A program made the translations under genes and the position numbers. A stretch of DNA of 64,000 bases from Aliiruegeria lutimaris (lineage in GTDB: Bacteria > Pseudomonadota > Alphaproteobacteria > Rhodobacterales > Rhodobacteraceae), in the NCBI RefSeq assembly GCF_900099935.1, contig NZ_FNEK01000016.1:1-64000 (forward strand), read 5' to 3'. Positions 54,978 to 63,262 of this stretch are shown one piece after another. The notes below the pieces were generated by a model, which did not search any database, was not told the origin of the DNA, and saw only the letters and a program-made list of their open reading frames with translations. Each line of letters begins with the position of its first letter. Positions within the stretch are counted from its first letter, which is position 1.

Positions 54978-55745
54978 ATGCCTTCGGGACCCGACACACT
55001 GAACTTCAATTTTCCGCTCGAGGGGAAGACGGCTTTCGTGACCGGAGGCGCTTCCGGGATCGGTGCCGCCATCGCCGAGGCCTTTACCGAAAAAGGCGTC
55101 CGTGTAGCAGTCGTCGACCTTGACGAAGCGGCCGCCAAGGCCCGGGCCGACAGCCTCGAAGGCGCCATCGCCATCGGCTGCAACGTTGCCGACCCCGCCT
55201 CTGTTCAAAAAGCCGCTGATCGCGCAAAGGCCGAACTCGGCCGTATCGACATTCTGGTCAACAGCGCCGGGATCGCGGCCCTCGCCCCGGCCGAAGACAT
55301 CTCCTTCGATTTCTGGAAGCGGACGATCGACGTCAACCTGACCGGCAGCTTCCTCGTCGCCCAGGCCATCGGCCGCATCATGATCGAGCAGGGCGGCGGG
55401 CGTATCATCAACCTCGCCTCGCAGGCCGGCTCCGTCGCCATCGACGAGCACGTCGCCTATTGCTCCTCGAAATTCGGTGTTCTCGGCCTGACCAAGTGCC
55501 TCGCCATCGAATGGGGCGAATGCGGGATCAACGTGAACTCGATCTCGCCCACGGTCGTTCTGACCGAACTCGGCAAGAACGCCTGGGCCGGCGAGAAAGG
55601 CGAGAAGGCCATCGCGCAGATTCCCGTCGGACGCTTCGCCGAACCCTGCGAGATTGCTGCGGCAGCGGTGTTCCTTGCTTCCGAAGGCGCAGCGATGTTC
55701 AATGGCGCCGACCTGATCATCGACGGCGGGTACACGATCAAGTAA
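54978..55745 (+). CDS. GolD/threitol-type SDR polyol dehydrogenase
   Basis: The 255-residue SDR has NAD-binding FVTGGASGIGAAI, NSAGIA, catalytic Ser in NLASQAGSVA and Tyr/Lys in YCSSKFGVLG. The C-terminal ISPTVVLTELGKNAWAG and LIIDGGYTIK are characteristic of the GolD / D-threitol dehydrogenase subgroup, which oxidises small polyols to ketoses and is repeatedly found beside DhaK/DhaL kinases. Oxidation of the imported polyol is inferred. It follows the binding-protein gene by 79 bp and precedes dhaK by 10 bp. Confidence 0.88.
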   Translation: MPSGPDTLNFNFPLEGKTAFVTGGASGIGAAIAEAFTEKGVRVAVVDLDEAAAKARADSLEGAIAIGCNVADPASVQKAADRAKAELGRIDILVNSAGIAALAPAEDISFDFWKRTIDVNLTGSFLVAQAIGRIMIEQGGGRIINLASQAGSVAIDEHVAYCSSKFGVLGLTKCLAIEWGECGINVNSISPTVVLTELGKNAWAGEKGEKAIAQIPVGRFAEPCEIAAAAVFLASEGAAMFNGADLIIDGGYTIK

Positions 55746-55755
55746 GGAACTGAAA

Positions 55756-56748
55756 ATGCAACGTTTTATCAACAATCCCGACGACATCGTCGACGAAACG
55801 GTCGCGGGCTTCGTCCGGGCACATTCCGACATGGTGAAGCTCGACGCCGAGAACAACCGGGTCGTGCTCTCGCAATGGGCGGGCGAGAAGGACCGCGTCG
55901 GCATTGTGACCGGTGGCGGTTCGGGCCACGAGCCGGCCTTCATCGGCTATACCGGCAAGAACATGGTCGACGCCACCGCGGTGGGCGAGCTGTTCTCCTC
56001 GCCGACGGCCAAGAGCTTCCATGACTGCATCAAGGCCGCCAATGGCGGTGCGGGCGTGGCTGTTCTCTACGGCAACTATGCCGGCGACAACATGAACGTG
56101 AAGATGGCCGCCAAGATGGCCAAGAGGGACGGCATCGAGGTCAAGACGGTTGTTGCCAATGACGACGTCTGCTCCGCACCTGCCACCGAGCGCGAAAAGC
56201 GCCGTGGCGTGGCCGGCGAAATCATGATGTGGAAGATCGGCGGCGCCAAGGCCGCGACCGGTGCATCGCTCGACGAGGTCATCGCCACCGCGCAGAAGGC
56301 CATCGACAACTGCCGCTCCGTCGGCGTTGGCCTCGGCCCCTGCACGCTGCCGGCTGTCGGTCATCCGAACTTCGAGATCGAGCCGGGCAAGATGGAAGTC
56401 GGCATCGGCCACCACGGCGAGCCGGGCACCCGCGTCGAGGAACTGAAGACGGCCAATGAAGTGGCCGACGACATGACCAGGATCGTGCTCGACGACCACA
56501 ACCTGCCCGCGGGCACGGAAGTGGCGGTGCTGGTCTCCGGTCTCGGCGCGACGCCGGTCGACGAGCTTTATGTCCTCTTCGACCGGATGGCGAGCCAGAT
56601 CGAGGCTGCCGGGCTCAAGGTCTACAAGGCCTATGTCGGCAACTATTTCACCTCGCTCGAAATGGTTGGCGCGACCCTCACGGTCCTGGCGCTGGATGAC
56701 GAACTCAAGCCGCTTCTGGACATGGACACGGCCTGCCCGGGCTTCTGA
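55756..56748 (+). CDS. dhaK: dihydroxyacetone kinase subunit DhaK
   Basis: The 330-residue subunit binds the ketose covalently as a hemiaminal and hands it to DhaL for phosphorylation. Catalytic residues are intact: H58 in GGGSGHEPAFIGYTG, D111 in GNYAGDNMN and the covalent His220 in GIGHHGEPG. The true substrate may be dihydroxyacetone, erythrulose or another short ketose. No DhaM or ATP-type fused kinase is adjacent, so whether PEP/PTS or ATP is the donor depends on the DhaL partner. Confidence 0.93.
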   Translation: MQRFINNPDDIVDETVAGFVRAHSDMVKLDAENNRVVLSQWAGEKDRVGIVTGGGSGHEPAFIGYTGKNMVDATAVGELFSSPTAKSFHDCIKAANGGAGVAVLYGNYAGDNMNVKMAAKMAKRDGIEVKTVVANDDVCSAPATEREKRRGVAGEIMMWKIGGAKAATGASLDEVIATAQKAIDNCRSVGVGLGPCTLPAVGHPNFEIEPGKMEVGIGHHGEPGTRVEELKTANEVADDMTRIVLDDHNLPAGTEVAVLVSGLGATPVDELYVLFDRMASQIEAAGLKVYKAYVGNYFTSLEMVGATLTVLALDDELKPLLDMDTACPGF

Positions 56749-56759
56749 AGGAGAAATCG

Positions 56760-57398
56760 ATGCAGGAAATCAATAACAAGGGCGCTGGCGGCATCATTTC
56801 TGGTGTCGCCGCCGTGATCGTCGACAACAAGGCCTATCTCTCCGAGATCGACGGAAAGATCGGCGATGGCGATCATGGCGTGAACATGGCCAAGGGGTTC
56901 GGGCGGGCCGCTGACCGGCTCGATCCCGAGGGCACGCTCACCGAGGCGCTGCAAGTGCTCTCGGACGTGCTCATGTCCGAGATCGGCGGTTCCATGGGCC
57001 CGCTCTATGGCATGATGTTCTCGGACATGGCCGACTCGCTCGGCGAGGCGGAGACGATAGACGCGGCGAAGTTCGGGGCAATGATCCGTGCCGGGCTCGA
57101 AGGCGTGCAAGATATCGGCTCGGCCAAGGTCGGTGACAAGACGCTTCTGGATGCCTTCACCCCCGCCGTGGATGCCTTCGATGCGTCCATTGCGGCAGGC
57201 AATACCTTCCCGGAGGCGCTGGTGGCGATGAAGGCGGCAGCGGAGACCGGACGCGACAGCACGATCGACATGGTCGCCAAGGTGGGCCGTTCTTCGCGCC
57301 TCGGTGAGCGGTCGCGTGGGGTCCTCGATGCAGGTGCGACATCCTGCGCGATGATTCTGGGCGCTTTCGCCGAGGATATCACGGCAAGACTATCGTAG
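56760..57398 (+). CDS. dhaL: dihydroxyacetone kinase subunit DhaL (first copy)
   Basis: The 212-residue nucleotide-binding subunit has the metal/ADP motif KIGDGDHGVNMAKGF and GSMGPLYG, then AKVGDKTLLDAFTPAVDAF and RSSRLGERSRGVLDAGATSC. All Asp residues that hold the Mg-nucleotide are present. It starts 11 bp after dhaK with GAAGGAG in front and is its presumed partner. It differs clearly from the second DhaL copy. Confidence 0.93.
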   Translation: MQEINNKGAGGIISGVAAVIVDNKAYLSEIDGKIGDGDHGVNMAKGFGRAADRLDPEGTLTEALQVLSDVLMSEIGGSMGPLYGMMFSDMADSLGEAETIDAAKFGAMIRAGLEGVQDIGSAKVGDKTLLDAFTPAVDAFDASIAAGNTFPEALVAMKAAAETGRDSTIDMVAKVGRSSRLGERSRGVLDAGATSCAMILGAFAEDITARLS

Positions 57399-57439
57399 AA
57401 GGCTTGCCCCCCGGCGCAGAATCCGCGCATCAAGGGTAC

Positions 57440-58084
57440 ATGTCTGAGATCGATAGCACCTACCTGATGGCCTTCTTCCGTCTCGCCGGTGAGCGGCTGG
57501 AAGAGCAGCGTCAAACGCTCTGTTCGCTCGACGGCGAGATAGGCGATGGCGATCACGGGACTTCGATGGCAAACGGCTTCGCGGCCATAAACGCGCGCCT
57601 GCGCGATCTTTCCGCGGAGCCGGCACCGCCGGCGCGGCTTTTGCGAGAAGCCGCTTCGGCTTTTATCGGCGAGGTCGGCGCTACCGTCGGGCCGCTTTAC
57701 GCGACCGGTCTTCTGCAGGGCGCAGCCATGCTTGAAGAGGGTCCGCTGGATGCCCGTCAACTTGGTGACCTTCTTGCCGCTTTCGCAAGAGGGATTGCCA
57801 TGCGCGGAAAGGCCGGGATCGGGGACAAGACCATGCTCGACGCGTGGCTGCCAGCAAGCCATGCCGCGCAGCGCGTTGCAGCCGAGGGCGGGAGCCCTGC
57901 CGAAATTGCTCGTGCGGCGGCCGAGGCCGCCGAAGCGGGCGCTGCCGCCACCACGAGCCTGATCGCGTCCCGCGGCCGCGCTGCGCGCCTGAAGGAACGC
58001 AGCATCGGGCATCCGGATCCCGGGGCCGTTTCCGCATCCCTCATCATCGGAGCCTTCGCGGAGTCCCGCGAAGAACTGGACTGA
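57440..58084 (+). CDS. DhaL-type kinase subunit (second copy)
   Basis: The 214-residue protein keeps LDGEIGDGDHGTSMANGF, GATVGPLYATGLL, KAGIGDKTMLDAWLPASHAA and GRAARLKERSIGHPDPGAVS, so the DhaL active site looks intact. The ATG at 57440 behind AAGGG is preferred to a TTG at 57404. It lies 41 bp after the first DhaL and its stop overlaps the start of the regulator-DhaK fusion by one base (TGATG). It is therefore the natural partner of that fused DhaK domain. Confidence 0.88.
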   Translation: MSEIDSTYLMAFFRLAGERLEEQRQTLCSLDGEIGDGDHGTSMANGFAAINARLRDLSAEPAPPARLLREAASAFIGEVGATVGPLYATGLLQGAAMLEEGPLDARQLGDLLAAFARGIAMRGKAGIGDKTMLDAWLPASHAAQRVAAEGGSPAEIARAAAEAAEAGAAATTSLIASRGRAARLKERSIGHPDPGAVSASLIIGAFAESREELD

Positions 58085-60156
58085 TGGGCCAGCCGCGCAA
58101 GCGGGTGTCGAAAGAGTCTCGAAGCGGACGGGCGCCGCTGCGTTTCGGAGACGATCCGTTGCTCTGGGCAAGCTGGCTCTACTACCAGGAAGGCCTGACC
58201 CAGGGCGAGATCGCCGACGAGCTCGGCATTTCCCGACCGACCGTCAATTCCTACCTCGCGGATGCCCGCGCCAAGGGCATCGTCAATATCTCGATCTCGG
58301 AAGCCCGGTTGCGCGCGGTGACCATTGCGCAGGCGCTCGAAGCCCAGTTCGGGCTTGAAAGCTGTCTCGTCGTGCCGGGCGAGGGCGGGCCACGCCCGCT
58401 GATCGACCGGCTCGGGGCCGCCGCTGCCCAATCGCTGGGTTCCCATCTCCATTCCGGCGACACGGTGGCGATCACCTGGGGCCGGACCATGCTGGCGCTT
58501 GCCGAAGCGGTGAGTGGCACCGAAGCGCGCGATCTCGTGGTCGTGCAGGCGACGGGTGGCACGACCGCTACGATCCCCTACACCCCCGAAGCCTGCGCCA
58601 CGCGTCTTGCGGAAAACACCGGCGCACGTTTCGTGCCGATCTCGGCCCCGGCAATCGTCTCTTCCTCCGAAGCGCGGGAGATCTTGCTGCGGGAGCCGGT
58701 CATCGCCGAGCAGCTCGCGCAGCTCGACCGGGTCACCTGCGTGCTGTTCGGTATCTCCTCGATGCGCCCGGACGCAACGATCCACACCAGCGGGTTCTTC
58801 GACAGTGCGCTGAAGAACAAGGGCTATTTCGACAATGCGGTCGGCGCCATGATGGGGCGTTTCATCGACGCGCAGGGCGCGGCGATCCCCAGCCCGCTCG
58901 ACGACCGTGTCATGGGGATGGAACTCGACCGGCTGCGACAGGTGCCCCGGCGGATCCTGGTGGCCGGCGGTCTGGACAAGGTTCCCCCGATACTTGCCGC
59001 CCTTCGGGGCGGGTTCGTTTCAACCCTGATCACCGATGCGACGACGGGAGAAGGCATCCTGCGGGCAGAGGGGTTTGAGCCCGAAAAGATCGCGCCGAAA
59101 CGGCGCGCCCCGACGCCGTCCGAACCGGCGCTCACCCGCAGTGACCATGTGAAAAAATTCATCAACCGGCCGAAAGACGCCGTGGACGAGGCGCTCACCG
59201 GCGCATTGGCGGCCTTTCCCGAGCATATCGAGCCGATTGGCGGCAGTCTGCGGGCCATTCGCGCCCGGGCCGATAAGCGAGACGGGAAGGTGGGCGTGGT
59301 GATCGGCGGTGGGGCCGGCCATGAACCCGGCTTCATCGGCTTCGTCGGACGCGGGCTTGCCGATGCGGTGGTGGTGGGCAATGTCTTCGCTTCGCCGCCG
59401 CCCGACCGCATCCTGAGCTGTACCCGCGATGCCGACCAGGGGGCCGGGGTTCTCTATATCTACGGCAACTACACCGGCGACGTGATGAACTTCGACATGG
59501 CCGCAGACATGGCCGCCGCCGAGGGCATCGAGGCAAGGACCATCCTGACCACGGACGACATCGCCTCTGCCGGGGCCGATGAGCGCGCCGCACGGCGCGG
59601 GACCGCCGGCAATATCTTCGTGTTCAAAGTGGCGGGCGCGGCCGCGGCGCGGATGTTGCCGCTCGATGAATGCGAGCGTCTGGCCCGCAAGGCAAATGCC
59701 GCTTGCTACACGATCGGTGCCGCGCTGGAGCCCAGCTCGATGCCCGATACCGGGCGCAGGAGCTTCAGCCTCGGGCCGGACGACATGGAGTTCGGTGTCG
59801 GTGTGCACGGAGAGCCGGGCGTCAGCCGTATCCCGCTTCAGAGCGCGGACCGGATCGTCGACCGGATCGTCGACCGGATCTTCGACGAGATGCGACCGGG
59901 GGAGGGCGGCAAGCTCGCGGTGCTGGTCAATTCACTTGGCGGCACGCCGATGATGGAGCTTTTCATCCTCAACCGGCGACTGATGCAGCGGCTCTCCGCG
60001 CGCTCGGTCGACGTCCATACGACGCTGTTGGGGCACTATTTCACGTCGCTCGACATGGTCGGTGCCTCGATCACGCTGATGGCGCTGGACGAGGAACTCG
60101 CCGGCTTGCTGGATGACCCCTGCAACGGCTTCGCGTGGATGAAGCAGGGCCGTTAG
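58084..60156 (+). CDS. SorC-type transcriptional regulator fused to DhaK
   Basis: The 690-residue fusion has an N-terminal HTH (LTQGEIADELGISRPTVNSY, residues 38-57), a SorC-family sugar-binding effector domain (about 80-335) and a full DhaK domain (about 353-690). The DhaK part retains all catalytic residues: H413 in GGGAGHEPG, D466 in GNYTGDVMN and H575 in GVGVHGEPG. One protein can thus bind DNA and a ketose. It may be a kinase, a sensor or both. It is the last gene of the operon, overlapping the second dhaL stop. Confidence 0.93.
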   Translation: MGQPRKRVSKESRSGRAPLRFGDDPLLWASWLYYQEGLTQGEIADELGISRPTVNSYLADARAKGIVNISISEARLRAVTIAQALEAQFGLESCLVVPGEGGPRPLIDRLGAAAAQSLGSHLHSGDTVAITWGRTMLALAEAVSGTEARDLVVVQATGGTTATIPYTPEACATRLAENTGARFVPISAPAIVSSSEAREILLREPVIAEQLAQLDRVTCVLFGISSMRPDATIHTSGFFDSALKNKGYFDNAVGAMMGRFIDAQGAAIPSPLDDRVMGMELDRLRQVPRRILVAGGLDKVPPILAALRGGFVSTLITDATTGEGILRAEGFEPEKIAPKRRAPTPSEPALTRSDHVKKFINRPKDAVDEALTGALAAFPEHIEPIGGSLRAIRARADKRDGKVGVVIGGGAGHEPGFIGFVGRGLADAVVVGNVFASPPPDRILSCTRDADQGAGVLYIYGNYTGDVMNFDMAADMAAAEGIEARTILTTDDIASAGADERAARRGTAGNIFVFKVAGAAAARMLPLDECERLARKANAACYTIGAALEPSSMPDTGRRSFSLGPDDMEFGVGVHGEPGVSRIPLQSADRIVDRIVDRIFDEMRPGEGGKLAVLVNSLGGTPMMELFILNRRLMQRLSARSVDVHTTLLGHYFTSLDMVGASITLMALDEELAGLLDDPCNGFAWMKQGR
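59848..59883 (+). repeat. three 12-bp tandem repeats in the DhaK domain
   Basis: GACCGGATCGTC occurs at 59848-59859 and 59860-59871, then GACCGGATCTTC at 59872-59883. The units encode DRIV, DRIV, DRIF within the fused DhaK domain just after the covalent-His segment. The in-frame expansion adds four-residue steps to a helix. Confidence 0.85.
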
Positions 60157-60163
60157 GGGGGCG

Positions 60164-62521
60164 TCAGCTCCGAGCGGACAGTTCCAGAAGCCTGGCCCGG
60201 AGATCGAGGAGTTGAAGTTCCAGCCGGGAAACCTCTTCGACAGACAGGATTTCTTCTCCCTCGTCGGCTCGGGTTTCGATATCGCGGGCCCATTGCGATA
60301 TCTCGTTCAAACCAAGCATTCCGGTAGATCCGGCAATGGCGTGGGCGGCTGCCGAGACCTCCTGCCGGTCTTCCCGGGAGACGCCGTTGCGCAGGGCCTC
60401 CAGCCGGGCCGGGGTGGAGGTCGCAAAAGCATTGATGATCCGCTGGCTCCGATCCGGGCCGAGATAGGACATGTGCTGGCGGAGCGCGGAAAGATCAGTA
60501 TCGGCCACGCTCGCCGTCACCTCGCTGGGCGCTTCCGAGCGCGTTTCGGCCAGGCAATGCGCGGGCAGCAGGTGGCGGATCGCCCGCGACAGGTCCTCCG
60601 TATCATACGGTTTGCCGAGCACGCCGTCCGGTGCCGTCCCACCTGTTGCCCCGGCTTTCACGTCGCCAACCGACGCCGTGACAATGACGATCGGGACATC
60701 GGAAATGGGGCTCTCGGGCAAGGCACGGATCTGCGCAACCAGTTCCAGACCGGAGACGCCTGGCATGCGGTTGTCACTGAGCACGAGGTCGAACGTTCCG
60801 GACCGAAGCTGCTCGATCGCGTCCGCCGCCGAGGCGACGGAGGTCGCAACATGGCCGAGTTTTTCCAGGAACCCGGTGGCAACGGCCCGGTTCACCTCGT
60901 CATCGTCGACCACCAGCACCCGCGCTCCTACCGGCTCCGATGGCGGCGCGATAGGTTCGGCTTCCGATGCGGCCAGCTCCAGCGGCAGGTCCACCTCGAA
61001 GACGCTGCCGCCGTCGGGATTGGCGCCACAGCGGATTTCCCCTCCAAGGGACGCGACAATCTTGCGGCAGATCGCGAGCCCAAGCCCGACACCACCCTTA
61101 AGCGTTCCGCCGTGCCTGTCATGTTGGGTGAAGGGATCGAACAGCCAGTCGCTTGGCCCGTCCGGCAGGCCCACGCCGGTATCGATCACCTCGAAACGTA
61201 CCCAGCCGTCCGGGCGGGTTTCGACTGCCAGCGGTGTTACGCGCACCGTGATCTCGCCCGTTTCGGTGAACTTGACGGCGTTGTGAGAAAGGTTCAGCAG
61301 CACCTGCCGGATCATGGAGGTGTCGCCGCGCAGCTTCGCCGGCAGGTCAGGGGCGATCTGCGTTTCCAGTCTCAGGCCCTTTTCGGCGGCGGGCCGATCC
61401 ACCACCATGAGGACCTGGCGTATCAGCCCGGCGAGGTCGAAATCCTCCGGCACGGGGACACGCCCGCCGACCTCGGCTTGGGAGAAGTCGAGAATATCGC
61501 CGACCACGCCCGCCAGCAATTCCCCGGACGAGATGATGCCATCCACATGCCGGGATTGGTCGGGGGAAAGCGGGGTATCCCGCAGCAGGCGCGCAAGCCC
61601 CAGAACGCCGGCAATCGGGGTGCGGATCTCGTGGCTCATCGCGGCGAGGAAGGTCGATTTGGCGTGGTCCGCGGCCTCGGCCCGGCGCAAGGCGCGCTTA
61701 TACTCGGAAACGTCGTTCAGGATGATGACGGTTCCGTCGAACTTGTGGCTGATATCCAGCATCTTCTGGATATTGACGTTGAACTCCCGCGGGCCCGACA
61801 GGGTTTCGACTACCGTGTCATAGCTGCCTTCGGAGGCCCCTTCGAGCAGGGCCGCGATCTGGGCGTTCAGAAGCGGGCTGTTCAGGGCGCCGTAATAGGA
61901 CGCACCGGGGGCCACATCGCCATAGAACAGGCGATGCGCCGCATGGTTGAGATGGGTGGGGCGGTGATTGGCATCGAGCAGCACGACCGGTTCCCGGATG
62001 CTCTCGAAGATCGTCAGGTACTTGTTCTTCTCGTTGGTCAGGTTCCGGGCACGGTTCTGAAGGTCGCGCAGGCGATCGGCGTTGGAGGCCGAGTTCCACT
62101 CGCCGCACAAGCCGATCTCCACATGGTCGAAGAAATCCAGAAAGTAGTCGCGATAGCGCCGGGCGTCTGCCTCCGGCATCTGGTTCTCGTAGATGAGATC
62201 GAGATAGGCGCGCCGGTAGTATTTCAGCAGCCCGAGAAAGTCGGTGAGTTGCACGCCGCGGGCGCGGTGGCGAAGCGCCTGTTCGACGCCGAATTCGACG
62301 ATGCTGTTTCGCGCCCTGCCGAAGCCGGCTTCGCGGGGCGACGTCGTGTCGGCCGCCGCAATCGCTTCGAGGATCGGTCCCGACAGGCCGCAAATGGAGG
62401 CCCGCCAGGCCTCGCGCAGGGTCGAGGTATATTCCGAGTAGCCCCGTTCGACCGCGTATTGGACGACCCGGTCCACGAGCCAGTCCTCGTTTTCAACGAT
62501 CAGCGTTTCGAGCGTCTTCAT
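60164..62521 (-). CDS. hybrid sensor histidine kinase with REC and HPt
   Basis: The 785-residue soluble kinase has a helical N-terminal region (about 1-150) resembling RsbR-type sensor folds. A PAS domain (TIFESIREPVVLLDANHRPT, about 168-187), HisKA with AAMSHEIRTPIAGVLG, HATPase (GGVGLGLAICRKIVASLGG), REC with Asp in DLVLSDNRMPGVSGLEL and HPt with His in AAAHAIAGSTGMLGL follow. No membrane segment is seen. The layout is TorS-like. It follows the cytochrome gene by 3 bp and probably controls the reductase locus. No response regulator is in view. Confidence 0.88.
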   Translation of the reverse strand: MKTLETLIVENEDWLVDRVVQYAVERGYSEYTSTLREAWRASICGLSGPILEAIAAADTTSPREAGFGRARNSIVEFGVEQALRHRARGVQLTDFLGLLKYYRRAYLDLIYENQMPEADARRYRDYFLDFFDHVEIGLCGEWNSASNADRLRDLQNRARNLTNEKNKYLTIFESIREPVVLLDANHRPTHLNHAAHRLFYGDVAPGASYYGALNSPLLNAQIAALLEGASEGSYDTVVETLSGPREFNVNIQKMLDISHKFDGTVIILNDVSEYKRALRRAEAADHAKSTFLAAMSHEIRTPIAGVLGLARLLRDTPLSPDQSRHVDGIISSGELLAGVVGDILDFSQAEVGGRVPVPEDFDLAGLIRQVLMVVDRPAAEKGLRLETQIAPDLPAKLRGDTSMIRQVLLNLSHNAVKFTETGEITVRVTPLAVETRPDGWVRFEVIDTGVGLPDGPSDWLFDPFTQHDRHGGTLKGGVGLGLAICRKIVASLGGEIRCGANPDGGSVFEVDLPLELAASEAEPIAPPSEPVGARVLVVDDDEVNRAVATGFLEKLGHVATSVASAADAIEQLRSGTFDLVLSDNRMPGVSGLELVAQIRALPESPISDVPIVIVTASVGDVKAGATGGTAPDGVLGKPYDTEDLSRAIRHLLPAHCLAETRSEAPSEVTASVADTDLSALRQHMSYLGPDRSQRIINAFATSTPARLEALRNGVSREDRQEVSAAAHAIAGSTGMLGLNEISQWARDIETRADEGEEILSVEEVSRLELQLLDLRARLLELSARS

Positions 62522-62524
62522 GCG

Positions 62525-63211
62525 TCACCTCCGGGCGTCCGTGTCGGCGCGGGCGCCTGCTTTGGGCTGTTGGTCGATGGTATCGCTGGCATGGTTCTGG
62601 AGGAAGGCCAGAATGAGCATCTGCTCTTCCTTGGGCAGACCGGTGCGCGGGCCCATGACCTTGATCAGGCTGCGCCACTGGTTGGCGGTGTAATGTTCGG
62701 GCACGCGGCGCTGATGGCAGGCGGTGCAGCGTTCGGCGAAAAGCTCCCATGCGGCGGCCCAGATCGGATCGAGGCGCGGCTCCGCGGCCGATTGCGGAAT
62801 CCAACCCTCGATGGAGACCCGGTTCCAGGTAATGCCCGTCTCGGGATCGCGCAGGCTTTCCAAGGGCTCGGCCAGGCCGATGTTCTGCTTCGGGATCTGG
62901 CCCGCCAGGATTCGCTTGCCGGGAAGGCTGAAAAGCACTTGTTCGGCGCCCGCGCGCGCCCAAGCCTTGAGCGCCACGCGGTGATAGCCGTCGCGGGTCT
63001 CGATCCGGTCCAGTTCGGCGGCCACGGCGACCTGCGCAAGCCGGGTTGCTTGGGCGCCGGGTGTGTCTGTCAGCGGGACAGTGGCAGAGGCATAAAGCGG
63101 CTCCGCCCTCGCTGTTCCGGCAGCAAGTGATATTGCAAACATCAAAGGAACAAGGCCACGCCGAAGCGCGGCCAAGTCCGGGAAGAAAACGGTTTGCGGG
63201 CGCTTATCCAT
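62525..63211 (-). CDS. TorC C-terminal-like monohaem cytochrome c
   Basis: The 228-residue secreted protein has a signal peptide (about residues 18-36, ending TARA) and one haem motif ERCTACHQRRVPEHYTANQW near residue 160. It ends PRTGLPKEEQMLILAFLQNH, as in the last domain of TorC/TorY. The tetrahaem NapC-like membrane part of TorC is absent. It may carry electrons to, or mark the redox state of, the adjacent TorA-like reductase. It lies 51 bp after that gene and 3 bp before the kinase. Confidence 0.8.
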   Translation of the reverse strand: MDKRPQTVFFPDLAALRRGLVPLMFAISLAAGTARAEPLYASATVPLTDTPGAQATRLAQVAVAAELDRIETRDGYHRVALKAWARAGAEQVLFSLPGKRILAGQIPKQNIGLAEPLESLRDPETGITWNRVSIEGWIPQSAAEPRLDPIWAAAWELFAERCTACHQRRVPEHYTANQWRSLIKVMGPRTGLPKEEQMLILAFLQNHASDTIDQQPKAGARADTDARR

Positions 63212-63262
63212 CGCAGCATACCGCGACGTCGGAGGCCGTAACCGGCCCCCGACTGGCGTTGC

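Noticed and set aside
60212-63130. 972-codon open frame antisense to the hybrid kinase and cytochrome
   Set aside because: It is a shadow of two well-supported genes; composition is Arg/Gly/His-rich without signal or motif.
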